NCBI GenBank assembly: GCA_029237695.1
Contig: CM055265.1
Span: 217,547,679 to 217,611,678 of the forward strand
Source: Conchocele bisecta
Taxonomy: Eukaryota > Mollusca > Bivalvia > Lucinida > Thyasiridae
DNA: 64,000 nucleotides
Direction: 5' to 3'
The translations under genes were made by a program, and so were the position numbers. The notes under the pieces were generated by a model that was not told the DNA's origin, searched no databases, and was given only the letters and a program-made list of their open reading frames with translations. This document shows positions 1 through 11,430 of this stretch, piece by piece. Position 1 is the first letter of the stretch, and each line of letters opens with the position of its first letter.

Positions 1-57
1 TTACAACAACAACACCGGCACAAATACATAATATACAGAACCCGATAGGCATGATAG
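1..57. repeat. 75-bp minisatellite, left flank of foldback insertion
   Basis: This is the end of one unit of the 75-bp minisatellite that resumes at 2259 in the same orientation. It stops at TGATAG (52-57), which recurs right after the inserted element at 2259-2264, so the satellite was present before the insertion. Confidence 0.9.
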
Positions 58-643
58 TATGGAAGGGGATATCCGCCACTACATTGCATTCTGCTTCATG
101 AAAATGCAGTCGACCATTGTTACATGTCATCCTGCACTGCGGCTACTCGTTTCTGCTTAATGGCAATTCCATCGTGCATTATTACATTTCACATTGCATA
201 CCTCGATTGGCTATTTGACATTGTACATGAAATCATCCTGCTCTATTGGCTATCACAATACTGCTAATGACTTAATCTCCATCTTGCATTATTACATTGC
301 ATATTGCATACCTCGAGATTGGCTATTTCACATTGTTACATGCCATATTCTGCCATGTGTCATTCTGCTTACTGCTTGCTGGGATGCGTATATGACTATA
401 TGGATTCCGCCGAATGACGCATGCACGCACGCAGAATGGCCCATGTCAGAATATGAAATGGCCGAATGAGGGATGCCAGCATCGCAGTAAGCAGTAGGCC
501 GAATGAAACTTGGCAAAATGTGCAACGCCCTCTGTTGTCATAATGGGAACGCTTCCATTATGACGCCAGGTGGCGCTCCAAAATAAGTACAGTAGACGTT
601 TTTTCTTGTGGTATTTTGTCACTGTGCCACCGCGGACGTAATG
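58..643 (+). repeat. Left terminal inverted repeat of foldback element
   Basis: The reverse complement of this arm is found at 1679-2258. Similarity runs from the outer TATGGAAGG to the inner sequence ending GCGGACGTAATG. Beyond that point the two sides diverge abruptly. Confidence 0.9.
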
Positions 644-1678
644 TATTTAAAGTGGCCGATCACCGCGGGCATAGCCTACCTGTCCCCCGCAATCACTGTT
701 TCAGGCAGTGGGATCGCGGTGACAGCATCCTCAGTCACTGTGATCACTGTGCGGTCACTGTCGCAACCTCCCCCCCCCCCCTCCCCTACCCCCTGCGTAC
801 GGGCCTGTCGTAACCTGTGTCGGCTATCGTATTATTTTTGAGCGACTGACGGGGACGAGTTGGTCTAGGGGCGAAATGGAGGCCGGTCATTAAATTAACG
901 AATAACGGGGACCGATACGATTTCTAATTACTTCTATTAAGGTAATAATCACACTTTCCATTTACTCATCTGTTGACAATGGATACTTATGTCCGTATTT
1001 ACATGTACAACAAAATAATAATTAGACCGATGGTGTTCAATCTCCCGAAATAGTCACAGGTAAGCCGCTAAATGATAAAGACGGGATTATTTCCTTTGCG
1101 GCCAGAATGGATTAAATCACCTTTATTCGCAATTCAATCAATCAACCAAGTTAAGAAAATATATATACAATTCAGGCCCGTAGCCAGACATGTTTGAAGG
1201 GAGGGGGGTCGTTTCGAAGGCCCAATGGATCCGAGGTATATCTAGGGGGGTCTAAAAAGTGGACCTCGAGGCTAAAAAAGTGGACCTCGAGGCTAAAAAA
1301 GTGGATCTCGAGGCTAAAAAAGTGGACCTCGAGGGTGGTCGGGGGGTCGTCCGACCGCTCCAACCCCACCCCCCCTTGGCTAGGGGCCTGCAATTTGACA
1401 AACATTGATGGAATTGTGTCTAAGCAGTTAACACCATAACTCGTGTACATATAGAATAGTGATATAGCATTATGTTCGACTTTAGCTACATCAAAGCGCG
1501 AATGCACACGTACACACGCACGCGCTCACTTAATTCATCGTTTCTCATACAAACAAAAATGTTTTATTTTGCTAAAGTACTGTACCTTCGCGTACATGCA
1601 TTTATACAGGTAGATACGCAATCGCGGTGATCCCTCGTGAACGACCATGGCGAATCACTGTGATATCGTTCGGGCAGT
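644..1678. other. Unique middle of the foldback element
   Basis: Apart from the 21-bp repeat and a C-rich run near 770-790, I see no gene, splice pattern or known element here. Short CACTGTGA-like motifs recur at 685-765 and 1645-1665. Confidence 0.6.
1251..1335. repeat. 21-bp tandem repeat, four copies
   Basis: Four near-identical copies of a 21-bp unit containing CTCGAGGCTAAAAAAGTGGA lie inside the unique middle of the foldback element. The unit length is a multiple of three, so it gives a repetitive open frame on both strands, which I regard as accidental. Confidence 0.9.
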
Positions 1679-2258
1679 GCATTACGTCCGCGGTGGCACA
1701 GTGACAAAAGACCACAAGAAATAAAAGTCTACTGTACTTATTTTGGAGCGCCACCTGGCGTCATAATGGAAGCGTTCCCATTATGACAACAGAGGGCGTT
1801 GCACATTTTGCCAAGTTTCATACGGCCTACTGCTTACTGCGATGCTGGCATCCCTCATTCGACCATTTCATATTCTGACATGGGCCATTCTGCGTGCTTG
1901 CATGCGTCATTCGGCGGAATTCATATAGTCATATACGCATCCCAGCAAGCAGTAAGCAGAATGACACATGGCAGAATATGGCATGTAACAATGTGAAATA
2001 GCCAATCGAGGTATGCAATATGAAATGTAATAATGCAAGATGGAGTTGTCATTAAGCAGTATTGTATAGCCAATATGCAGGATGACATGCAACAATGTCA
2101 AACAGCCGATCGAGGTATGCAATGTGAAATGTAATAATGCACGATGGAGTTGTCATTAAGCAGTAACGAATAGCCGCAGTGCAGGATGACATGTAACAAT
2201 GGTCGACTGCATTGTCATGAAGCAGCATGCTATGTAGTGGCGGATATCCCCTTCCATA
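1679..2258 (-). repeat. Right terminal inverted repeat of foldback element
   Basis: This is the reverse complement of 58-643, with scattered substitutions and a few small indels. Two diverged ~125-bp units, each containing TCGAGGTATGCAAT, can be seen at about 2000-2120 and 2105-2200. Confidence 0.9.
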
Positions 2259-4520
2259 TGATAGGGGAGCTTGGCAACTCACCTACAACAACAACAACAC
2301 CGGCACAAGTACATAATATACAGAACCCGATAGGCATGATAGGGAAGCTCGGCAACTCACCTACAACAACAACAACACCGGCACAAGCACATAATATACA
2401 GAAACCGGTAGGCATGATAGGGGAGCTCGGCAACTCACCTACAACAACAACACCGGCACAAGTACATAATATACAGAACCCGATAGGCATACAGAACCCG
2501 ATAGGCATGATAGGGGAGCTCGGCAACTCACCTACAACAACAACACCGGCACAAGTACATAATATACAGAACCCCATAGGCATGATAGGGGAGCTCGGCA
2601 ACTCACCTACAACAACAACACCGGCACAAGTACATAATATACAGAACCCCATAGGCATGATAGGGGAGCTCGGCAACTCACTACAACAACAACACCGGCA
2701 CAAGTACATAATATACAGAACCCCATAGGCATCATAGGGGAGCTCGGCAACTCACCTACAACAACAACAACAACACCAGCACAAGTACATAATATACAGA
2801 ACCCGATAGGCATGATAGGGGAGCTCGGAATCACCTACAACAACAACAACACAGCACAAGTACATAATATACAGAACCCCATAGGCATGATAGGGGAGCT
2901 CGGCAACTCACTTACAACAACAACACCGGCACAAGTACATAATATACACAACCCCATAGGCATGATAGGGGAGCTCGGCAACTCACTACAACAACAACAC
3001 CGGCACAAGTACATAATATACAGAACCCCATAGGCATGATAGGGGAGCTCGGCAACTCACCTACAACAACACCGACACAACTCACCTACAACACCTACAA
3101 CAACAACACCGGCTCAAATACATAATATACAGAACCCGATAGGCATGATAGGGGAGCTCGGCAACTCACCTACAACAACAACACCGGCACAAGTACATAA
3201 TATACAGAACCCCATAGGCATGATAGGGGAGCTCGGCAACTCACCTACAACAACAACACCGGCACAAGTACATAATATACAGAACCCCATAGGCATGATA
3301 GGGGAGCTCGGGCAAACTCACCTACAACAACAACACCGGCACAAATACATAATATACAGAACCCGATAGGCATGATAGGGGAGCTCGGCAACTCACCTAC
3401 AACAACAACACCGGCACAAGTACATAATATACAGAACCCCATAGGCATGATAGGGGAGCTCGGCAACTCACCTACAACAACAACAACACCGGCACAAGTA
3501 CATAATATACAGAACCCCATAGGCATGATAGGGGAGCTCGACAACTCACCTACAACAACAACACCGGCACAAGTACATAATATACAGAACCCCATAGGCA
3601 TGATAGGGGAGCTCGGCAACTAACCTACAACAACAACACCGGCACAAGTACATAATATACAGAACCCCATAGGCATGATAGGGGAGCTCGGCAATTCACC
3701 TACAACAACAACACCGGCACAAGTACATAATATACAGATCCCCATAGGCATCATAGGGGAGCTCGGCAACTCACCTACAACAACAACAACACCGGCACAA
3801 GTACATATATACAGAACCCCATAGGCATGATAGGGGAGCTCGGCAACTCACCTACAACAACAACAACACCGGCACAAGTGCATAATATACAGAACCCCAT
3901 AGGCATGATAGGGGAGCTCGGCAACTCACCTACAACAACAACACCGGCACAAGTACATAATATACAGAACCCGATAGGCATGATAGGGTAGCTCGGCAAC
4001 TCACCTACAACAACAACACCGGCACAAGTACATAATATACAGAACCCGATAGGCATGATAGGGGAGCTCGGCAACTCACCTACAACAACAACACCGGCAC
4101 AAGTACATATTATACAGAACCCCATAGGCATGATAGGGGAGCTCAGCAACTCACCTACAACAACAACACCGGCACAAGTACATAATATACAGAACCCGAT
4201 AGGCATGATAGGGGAGCTCGGCAACTCACCTACAACAACAACACCGGCACAAGTACATATTATACAGAACCCCATAGGCATGATAGGGGAGCTCGGCAAC
4301 TCACCTACAACAACAACACCGGCACAAATACATAATATACAGAACCCCATAGGCATCATAGGGGAGCTCGGCAACTCACCTACAACAACAACACCGGCAC
4401 AAGTACATAATATACAGAACCCCATAGGCATGATAGGGGAGCTCAGCAACTCACCTACAACAACAACAACACCGGCACAAGTACATAATATACAGAACCC
4501 CATAGACATGATAGAAGAGC
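2259..4520. repeat. 75-bp minisatellite array, about 30 units
   Basis: The unit begins ATGATAGGGGAGCTCGGC and contains an ACA trinucleotide run followed by CCGGCACAAGTACATAATA. Units are 75 bp, or 78-81 bp when extra ACA triplets are present. Because 75 is 25 codons, long open frames appear on both strands. I do not call these genes: the frame is broken by occasional single-base losses (for example near 2690), and the two strands are equally open. Irregular short units sit at 3060-3115. Confidence 0.95.
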
Positions 4521-4575
4521 CAGGGCTCCAGATAAGGAATTTGACATTGGGTACTGTTACTCCATACTTTTGAAA

Positions 4576-4668
4576 ACAGGCTATATGGTGTAATATTGCC
4601 CGTCTGAAGGTATGTTCACCCTCGGCGATGTGACCTCTAGACGGGCAATATTACACCATATAGCCTGT
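4576..4668. other. Perfect 30-bp inverted repeat (hairpin)
   Basis: Arms at 4576-4605 and 4639-4668 are exact reverse complements over 30 bp, around a 33-nt loop. The arm begins ACAGGCTATATGGTGTAATA. It starts 55 bp after the minisatellite ends. A young MITE or an RNA hairpin would both fit; no target duplication is obvious. Confidence 0.9.
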
Positions 4669-4829
4669 GTAGAATCACAATAACTTATAATATAGGTCTA
4701 GATAGATCTAGGTAGGGGTATTATCTCGGTTTTCTTTTTAGTTCTCTTTTTTTTTTAGTCAAAACGATGTGCAGGCCCGGGCCTATTGGCCTAATGGCAG
4801 CTACGCGCCTGCCTACTGAGTGGGCATGT

Positions 4830-5130
4830 AACATTAAGGTCACCAAGGTGAAGGTCAGGGTCACCCGAATGACACTGGATGGACACATATCAAAGTGAGG
4901 AAGGTATTGATGAAGTTTTGTAATGATCCGACTAACGGATCAAGAGACATGCGAAATTTTGACAATGTGAAAATTTACGTCCCACAAAGGTTAGTCACCA
5001 GGGTGATGGTCAAGGTTACCCAAATGACACTGGATGGATGGCTATCAATGTGAGGAAGCTATTGATGAAGTTTGATAATGATCTGACTAACAGATCAAGA
5101 GATATGGGAAATTTGGCTACGTCCAAGATG
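4830..5130. repeat. Two diverged copies of an interspersed repeat
   Basis: Two ~150-bp copies begin near 4833 and 4990. Each has GGTCACC or GTCACC, then AATGACACTGGATGGA, then a segment ending GATCAAGAGA. A third related family (GTGAAGGTC...CAAGGTCATG) lies at 7120-7460 and 32110-32250. I judge this to be a short interspersed element of the mollusc type; no RNA polymerase III boxes were verified. Confidence 0.55.
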
Positions 5131-5149
5131 TACGTTCCAAATTGTTGAC

Positions 5150-5851
5150 GATTCCGCCGGAATTGCGACTTTCCACTATCGTGCGTGAGACAAACATTAC
5201 ATCATATACACACATGCACATGTATATAACTAGAGCACAGTCCATGGCGCGCCATCGCAATATGCCCACTTTTCCCTAATGCTAAGTTGAAAAGGCAGGG
5301 TTCCCACACAGAAGCGGATATAAAATTCCCTGACATTTCCCTGACAAAATGCCATTTTTCCTTGACAAAAAATGAGCGACGTCATTAACTTAAATGTGTG
5401 ATATTAATTGCTGCAAGATCAAAGGCTTAACATGTGAACTCTAAATTAATGTTGGCCTTCATATCCTCCCCTTTTCAACCCTAACCACCTTTTTGGATGT
5501 ACATGTATTTTGTTAATTTTGTGAAAACAAGTGCATGATCGCTGGCTACATGTGAAGAATAAACAGGAATTCCATATACTTAAACATATGTCTAACTTTT
5601 CTTCAGAAAGAATAACATGTGATTCTATCTCATGTCGCATGTATCTATGTTTGTTTCACACATGTGACATCCTTACCATTGGCATCAAAGGTAAACATAC
5701 ATGTACTTACAGAAAAAAAATAGTATGGTATGTATACATTGTTTTACTTAACAAATGTATCAAGTTCAGAATATTTAAAACTTATCAGGTATCAAGTGCA
5801 ATTTCGTTGCCATTAAGGTATTGGGTAATTGATAGATACACATGACACATA
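5150..5851. other. No gene recognised
   Basis: Short open frames occur here but none has recognisable content. A TTCCCTGACATTTCCCTGAC motif at about 5325-5345 recurs at 7600-7680, which suggests a shared interspersed repeat. Confidence 0.5.
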
Positions 5852-6733
5852 AATGCTTCATAACAGTGATGTATGAATATAACATATGTGAATATTGTCT
5901 TGTTACTGTATACTATATGGAGCACTGAGTTGCCATCTCCTCCATCTTTGTATATACAAGCCATTGAAGAGTTTCACCACTTTGTGTGTTTGACACATAC
6001 AGCAACTAATACGACAGTAAACCAAATAAAATTTGGTACAATACCTAATAGACAGATATGACAACGGCAAGCTATACATATTACGCCAGCATCATTACAA
6101 AAGACGAGATATCTGAGCATTTCTCCCATCAATCTCAAAATAATTGTCAACATGTAAACTTTCCAATTTGATGCACAGCCTGTTACTGTACATGTTACCC
6201 ATAGGTAAAGCCATATTTACTCGCATAGTAGGTGACTAGACACCAGGGACAATACACTCAGGGTAACTGCTTACATGTCACTGGATTTGATAGCTAATAA
6301 CAGAGTACAGTAGTGGGTATATATGGATTGTGCTGTGTGGTTTGCCAGGTAAAAGTGGAACACTGTGCGATTTTCTGTGTATGGAGCTATTTATATGGTG
6401 GTTCATGTTGTTAAAAACACAGGAACAAACCTGTCCAGAAAACTGACATATTTTACAGTTTGGTGTAATATAATTGATACGAGTCTGTTCTCCTGTGATT
6501 AACTACATTATATCATATGTTCTACTTCACATTTTGAGTTCTTTGTCAAACAGCAGAACGGGTGAAACTGGCTGATGGTTGTACACACAAAGATGGCCGA
6601 ATTGGCCACCCCATATGTGCCGTATAGGATACAGTAACGAGGCAGTGTTTACATATATGTTATATATATATATATTCCATCACATTTACGAAGCAACTAT
6701 CTTTGAATCAAACGATGATCAGGTATATAGTTG
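5852..6733 (+). repeat. Direct repeat copy 1 (about 0.88 kb)
   Basis: This block is collinear with 8452-9354 at roughly 85 percent identity by eye. Shared landmarks include TGTATGAATATAACATAT, TATTGTCTTGTTACTGTATA and AAAGACGAGATATCTGAGCA. Both copies hold a short related open frame with frequent stops around it, which I take as shared ancestry rather than coding. Confidence 0.85.
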
Positions 6734-7100
6734 GTCCTTAAAGTTATAAACCAAAGTTATTTCATTTTCTCAGCATATGGGCATGGAAGGTCCTAGAGCC
6801 ATTCCCGACCTAAAATATAATCATGGAACTGAACTGAATTTCTCAGCAAAAGAAGGATTAACAATACAAATACAGTTAAGTCTATGAAATTTTTATTCTT
6901 CTATTATGGCCAGTTAGTATACATTTATATTTTTTTATTGAAGGAAATGCTGAACATGGTGCTGTTACAGAGATAAAAGCAATTTGGTTAATAATTAGCG
7001 AAGCATTAAGATGATTAACAACGAAAAAGTAATGTACCCTGACTTGTCACAGGGGCATAATAAAAGGTATGAATAAGAATGCAACAAAGTGAGTAACATG
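6734..7100. other. No gene recognised
   Basis: AT-rich sequence without recognisable coding potential or repeats beyond short A/T runs. Confidence 0.5.
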
Positions 7101-7109
7101 AGAAGGCTG

Positions 7110-7516
7110 TCAGTTTTCACAACCATGTGAAGGTCAAAAAGGTACATGTCATGTTAATGGCAACATGAGTGTGTTCCAAATGCTCACATGTATCACGTGT
7201 CCAAAAATTGAAGCAATCCATCAAGTAATATTAATGTTATACGATGATGAAGAAACTTGTACAAATTTTTTGACGTAGAAAATGGCTAAGTTTTTCCGCA
7301 AAAATGTGAAGGTACAAAAGACCAAGGTCATGTTAATGGGGGCATGAATGTGTTCTGAATGTTAACATATACCAAGTGTCCAAATATTGAAGCAATCCGT
7401 CAAGTAATATTAAAGTTATACCTTGATGACGAAGCTTGCACAACTTTTTGACATTTCGGACGACGGAAAAATCTGTGACTATAGTCGCGACTTCTGCTAA
7501 AGCAGGCGCGACAATA
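7110..7516. repeat. Interspersed repeat, two tandem diverged copies
   Basis: Copies begin near 7120 and 7300 and share AAGGTCATGTTAATGG-like, TGAAGCAATCC and CAAGTAATATTAA segments. The second copy ends with TTTTTGACATTTCGGACGAC and then CGACTTCTGCTAAAGCAGGC, the same tail as the element at 32080-32318. The common 3' end at two distant loci supports a mobile origin. Confidence 0.65.
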
Positions 7517-7689
7517 AACTATAACCTTTCATCTTACTATTAATTAAACACATATTCACCACATCCAGCAGCAATTTAATGTCAACATTAGGATTTCAAA
7601 TTTCCCTGACATTTCCCCGACATTTGCTAAAATTTCAAATTTCCCTGACCTTGAATGTCCCTGATTTTTCCCTGACGCGTGGGAACCCT

Positions 7690-8060
7690 GAAAGGGGGAG
7701 ATAACCGGGGGTCAAAACAAAAATCGAATTTCACCTTGCACATCTACACACCATTTAAAGTCCGTACTTCTTACAAGGCAAACTTGGGAGATTCCAAGTC
7801 AAAAGGGGGGGAGATAATCCATAACCCGGGGGCAAATCAAAAATGGAAATTCACTTTGCACATAGACACACATCATAAGGAAGGCAGATACCTTGTTTCA
7901 AGTCCTAGTTGTTACAGTTAGAAACTTTTACTTCTTACAAGGCAAAATTTAGAAATTATAAGTCTAAAAGGGGGAGATAATCCATGACCGGGGGTCGAGT
8001 CAAAAATCAAAATTCACTTTGCGCATCTACACATCAAGGCACACATCAAGTTTCAAGTCC
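7690..8060. repeat. Three diverged copies of a GGGGGAGATAA repeat
   Basis: Three blocks of about 110-160 bp share AAGGGGGAGATAA, a GGGGG(T/C)CAAAxCAAAAAT segment and TTCACxTTGCxCAT. I recognise this as a repeat style common in mollusc genomes. The array lies directly on the downstream (intron) side of the WD exon. Confidence 0.6.
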
Positions 8061-8150
8061 CTGGCTTGAAAATACATATGACTGGCATAAAAATAGATTG
8101 TTCAGTTTGGGACGAGCCGAGCTCCTTAACTGTGTCGCCAGTGTACCCAC

Positions 8151-8386
8151 CTTCCTGTACCCAGTCTGCATCAGCAGCTGCCCACACCCGCACTGTGCCA
8201 TCTCGCCCCTGGGTCAGCATCGTACCAGGCCCAGGGAAGTCCAGCCAGAGGATGGAGGAGCCCGGATGGGCGGGAATCGTGGAGGAGACCCGGCGATGTC
8301 GCAGGTCCCACGCCCACACCGCCCCGTCTCCCGCCCCGCTGTACAGGTGATCCTCACCACAGAACTGCAGGACACGACACTGGGAG
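8151..8386 (-). CDS. GNB1L: Exon of a WD-repeat protein, GNB1L-like
   Basis: The minus strand holds one GC-rich open segment encoding about one and a half WD repeats. Visible landmarks are a GAGDGAVWAWDL strand, then a HPGSSILWLDF segment, then TQGRDGTVRVW. The arrangement resembles the N-terminal WD repeats of guanine nucleotide-binding protein beta-like 1, a propeller protein thought to act as an adaptor in PIKK kinase maturation. The 3' edge is a clear donor (AAG|GTGGGT at 8151/8150). The 5' edge is less sure; the best acceptor is CTGGAG| just above 8386. No other exon of the gene was found, so neighbours must lie outside the window or in long introns. The higher GC of this segment against AT-rich flanks supports real coding. 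WD exon: very likely; the GNB1L identity: moderate. Confidence 0.65.
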
Positions 8387-8451
8387 CTCCAGATAAGGTG
8401 CGTATTGGCATATTTTAGGCACTAACAAAGTTTAAAATTTACATTTGCAAT

Positions 8452-9354
8452 TGCATCATAAGAGTAATGTGATGTATGAATATAACATATATCTGAATAT
8501 TGTCTTGTTACTGTATACTATATGGTACATTGGGTTGCCATCTCCGCCATCTTTGTATGTACAAGCCATCATACAGTTTCACCACTTCGTGCGTTTGACA
8601 TATACAGCAAATAATATTACAGTAAACCACATAAAATTTGGTGCAATACATAATAAACAGATATGACAATGGCAACATATAAATATTATGCCAGCAAACT
8701 ATACAAAAGACGAGATATCTGAGCATTTCTCCCATCAATCTCAAAATAAATTTTGATGTGTAAACTTTTCAATGTGATGCACAGCATATGTTAGTGTACA
8801 TGTTACACATAGGTAAAGCCATATGTACTCGCATAGTAGGTGAACAGACACCAGGGACAATACACTCAGGGTCCGGGGAACTGCTTACATGTCACTGGAT
8901 TTGATAGCTAATAACAGAGTAGAGTAGTGGGTATATATGGTATGTGTTGTGTGGTCTGCCAGGTAAAAGTGATACACTGTGATTTTCTGTGTATGAGGCT
9001 ATCTATAATGGTAGTTCATGTTGTTAAAAACACAGGTACCTGTCCCGAAAACTGACATATTTTACAGTTTGGTGTAATATAATTGATACGACCGTTCTCC
9101 TGGCTTTTCTACATGTGATTAGCTACATTATATCATATGTTCTACTTCACATTTTGAGTTCTTTGTCAAACAGCAGAACAGGTCAAACAGACTGATGGCT
9201 GGAACAGACGAAGATGGCCGACTTGGCCACTCCATGTGCCGTATAGGATACAGTAAAGAGGCAATATTCACATATATGTTATTAACATTATTTATCTATC
9301 AAAATTTACGGATAGCACTTATCGTTTGAATCAAACAACTGACCAAAGGTATAG
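8452..9354 (+). repeat. Direct repeat copy 2 (about 0.9 kb)
   Basis: Collinear with 5852-6733, with substitutions and small indels spread evenly. The two copies flank the WD exon and the short repeats. Confidence 0.85.
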
Positions 9355-9580
9355 AACGGGTACTTAAAATTTTCTTTTATTTTTGTATTTTTTATCATTT
9401 GTTCCGCCCCATTTTTCATTTTTTTTTTTTTTTAATGAAGAAAATCCATAATCCATTTGAAAAATATAATACGCCTTATACCTGGAACTCTGAGTCATCT
9501 CAGGCATAAACAGGGTAACTAACCTGCACACGGACAAGGGGATTGTCCATTCACAGGACACAAGATTGTCATTCAACAGC
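9355..9580. other. Low-complexity stretch, no gene
   Basis: T-rich sequence, including a T run near 9418-9433, leads into the 41-bp minisatellite. Confidence 0.5.
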
Positions 9581-10118
9581 GAACAGAAGGGATTGTTTTC
9601 CCTTGAGACAGGTGGACAGTAAATAGTTAATAAGGGATCACTTATCTTGAGACAGGTGACAGAAGGTATTGGTTAATCGAGGGAATCGCTTACCTTCAAG
9701 GACAGGTGACCAGAAATAGTTAACGACGGATTTGTTTACCTTGAGACAGGTGACGGAATAGTTTAAAGAGGGAATTGTGTACCCTTGAGGAACAAGGTGA
9801 CCAGAAAAAGCTTAACAAGAGATTGTTGCAACCTTGAGACAGGTGACACTGAATAAAATTTAATGTGGGATTGTGTACCTTGAGACATGGTGACAGAATA
9901 TAACCTCAAGACATGTAGACAGAATAGTTGTTCAATTGAGGAACTGTGTACCTTAAGGACAAGGTGGACGGAATTAGTTAATGAGGGGATTGTGTACCAT
10001 TGGAGACAGGTTGAACAGAATAGTTAACGAGGGATTGCTGCATCTAACAGGTGACAGAATAGTTAATCGCGGGAATTGAGTACCTTGAGATAGGTGACAA
10101 GAACAGTTAACATAGGGA
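9580..10118. repeat. 41-bp minisatellite, left block (noisy)
   Basis: Units read approximately GAGACAGGTGACAGAATAGT then TAACGAGGGATTGTGTACCTT. Single-base insertions are frequent here, unlike the clean copies at 29537-29990 and 30700-32078. The block stops at AGGGA (10114-10118), where the Polinton begins, and the array resumes in phase after it. Confidence 0.9.
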
Positions 10119-10190
10119 AGTAGTATAGAGGGTAGTCAAAATGATACCCAACCTAACGTTGGCATCATTTCTCACCCCTCTTATACTACT
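10119..10190. other. Terminal palindrome, left end
   Basis: AGTAGTATAGAGGG at the tip pairs with CCCTC(T)TATACTACT at 10175-10190, and an inner pair joins ATGATACC to GGCATCAT. The terminus can therefore fold back on itself within 72 nt. Confidence 0.85.
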
Positions 10191-10325
10191 CCACCACCCG
10201 CCCCAAAAAAATCAAAAAAATAGTTTTAACGATGAAATTTGTTCCCTCCCACCAACCAACGAAATAATTCAAAATTGGGGTTGTCATAAAATACATCCAT
10301 GTTTTTTTCCACGTACCAAGTTGAA
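10119..10325 (+). repeat. Polinton left terminal inverted repeat
   Basis: It matches the reverse complement of 29357-29536. Differences are mostly extra single bases in this copy, often by doubling a neighbouring base, which makes it about 27 bp longer. Confidence 0.9.
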
Positions 10326-10990
10326 AACATAAATTAAATTTAATAGGATATTAATAAAAATAAAATATTTAACACAAAATGGAATAATAAAATACAACAA
10401 CGAATTGGACGTTTTTTTAGAATTTGATTGGAATGGTAAGGATTTTACGCTTGTTGTTTCTTAACAGTATTAAAAAACACGTGGTTAAAATGGACAATAC
10501 TATGATTCAGAATCGAACAATGTAAATAATCAGCGTAATGTTTATTACGCTGCGGAGTAAAAATCGTTGCCATTATTACAATATTAAAACCGGCAATTAT
10601 ATGTCGCCTGGTAGAAAGTATCAAATTTATATAATGAAGCGGACCTAGAAATAGGCATCGGAGAAAACACTACCGAAACATTATCAAACTAATTTTAATA
10701 AAACAGTTTAAAATCAAAGATTCGTTTTACGGATATTGCGGTTTCTACAATATCGCTTTTAACGGAAGAAATTGGAAAAATTATTAGAAGAAATTGAAAA
10801 TTATTGAAACAGAACTAATTTAAATGTTTATAATCACACCAAGCACGATACGAACAATGGTTACCGAATTTACAACGTGTTATGAACATTGTAAATTAGG
10901 TAGTCCCCTTCCTATTTTAAGAGAGATTACAAACGATTAGGTCTATCGCGTATAAAGATATTAATTAAAAATTTGTTTAAAAATTAAAAA
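10326..10990. other. Polinton interior, no gene recognised
   Basis: A/T-rich sequence without open frames or known motifs; indel noise may hide coding sequence. Confidence 0.5.
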
Positions 10991-11430
10991 AAAAAATAGC
11001 AAAAGCCTCCTACGTTCGTGCACAACACCCCCAAGCGGACTTGGGCAGGAATTTCCTTTTAGCGGCACCCAGCCACTGGGGTGTTGGGACCTTTCCTTTT
11101 TAAGCCCACGCATGCTGTTTAGGCTCACAATTCCTGGGGTCGCCTCCTGAACCCCATTAGCCAATTCCTCCTAATTTTAAGAGAAACCAGCGAGAAGTAA
11201 AGAACGAGCTATGTGTGGGAATTTGGTTTTCCGAAATTGCAAAGCTCTGTTAGGCAGCCAAAATCTTTTAGGCCGGCACCCATTGGAGCTACACAATTAC
11301 ACATCGCCAAATACACCCACATATTGGCATTAGACAGCTTACCATTTTTAAACAGACGAGACGGACCGTCCATACCGGATCAAACAACCATAGCACACAA
11401 CCGAGATGAGACCAAGTTGTTGTAAGGTTC
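10991..11430. other. Possible frameshifted Polinton gene, unidentified
   Basis: This stretch has a more balanced base composition than its surroundings. A 70-codon plus-strand open frame lies at 11213-11425 and a 67-codon minus-strand frame at 10961-11164. Neither matched a family I recognise. Given the indel noise in this half of the element, a real gene such as the maturation protease could lie here, but nothing in the sequence proves it. Confidence 0.25.

Larger units (their letters stand above)
58..2258. mobile_element. Non-autonomous foldback DNA transposon, 2.2 kb
   Basis: The element starts TATGGAAGGGGATATCC and ends with the exact reverse complement. Its arms of about 580-586 bp match at roughly 95 percent by eye and surround a 1.03-kb non-coding middle. 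The 6-bp target duplication TGATAG lies at 52-57 and 2259-2264. Each arm holds two diverged tandem units of about 125 bp and, internally, a palindrome around the CATAATGG/CCATTATG pair. No transposase is encoded, so it must have been moved in trans. The superfamily is not identified; the terminal bases do not fit the Polinton AG..CT pattern. Confidence 0.88.

Noticed and set aside
1172..1507. Overlapping 111- and 81-codon frames on opposite strands
   Set aside because: Both are mostly the translation of the 21-bp tandem repeat inside the foldback element.
2186..4573. Long open frames across the 75-bp array on both strands
   Set aside because: They follow from the unit length being a multiple of three and are equally open on both strands; no start context, splice pattern or known domain supports a gene.
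5873..6061. A 62-codon frame with a similar frame at 8445-8666
   Set aside because: The similarity comes from the long direct repeat pair; stops surround both and there is no recognisable motif.
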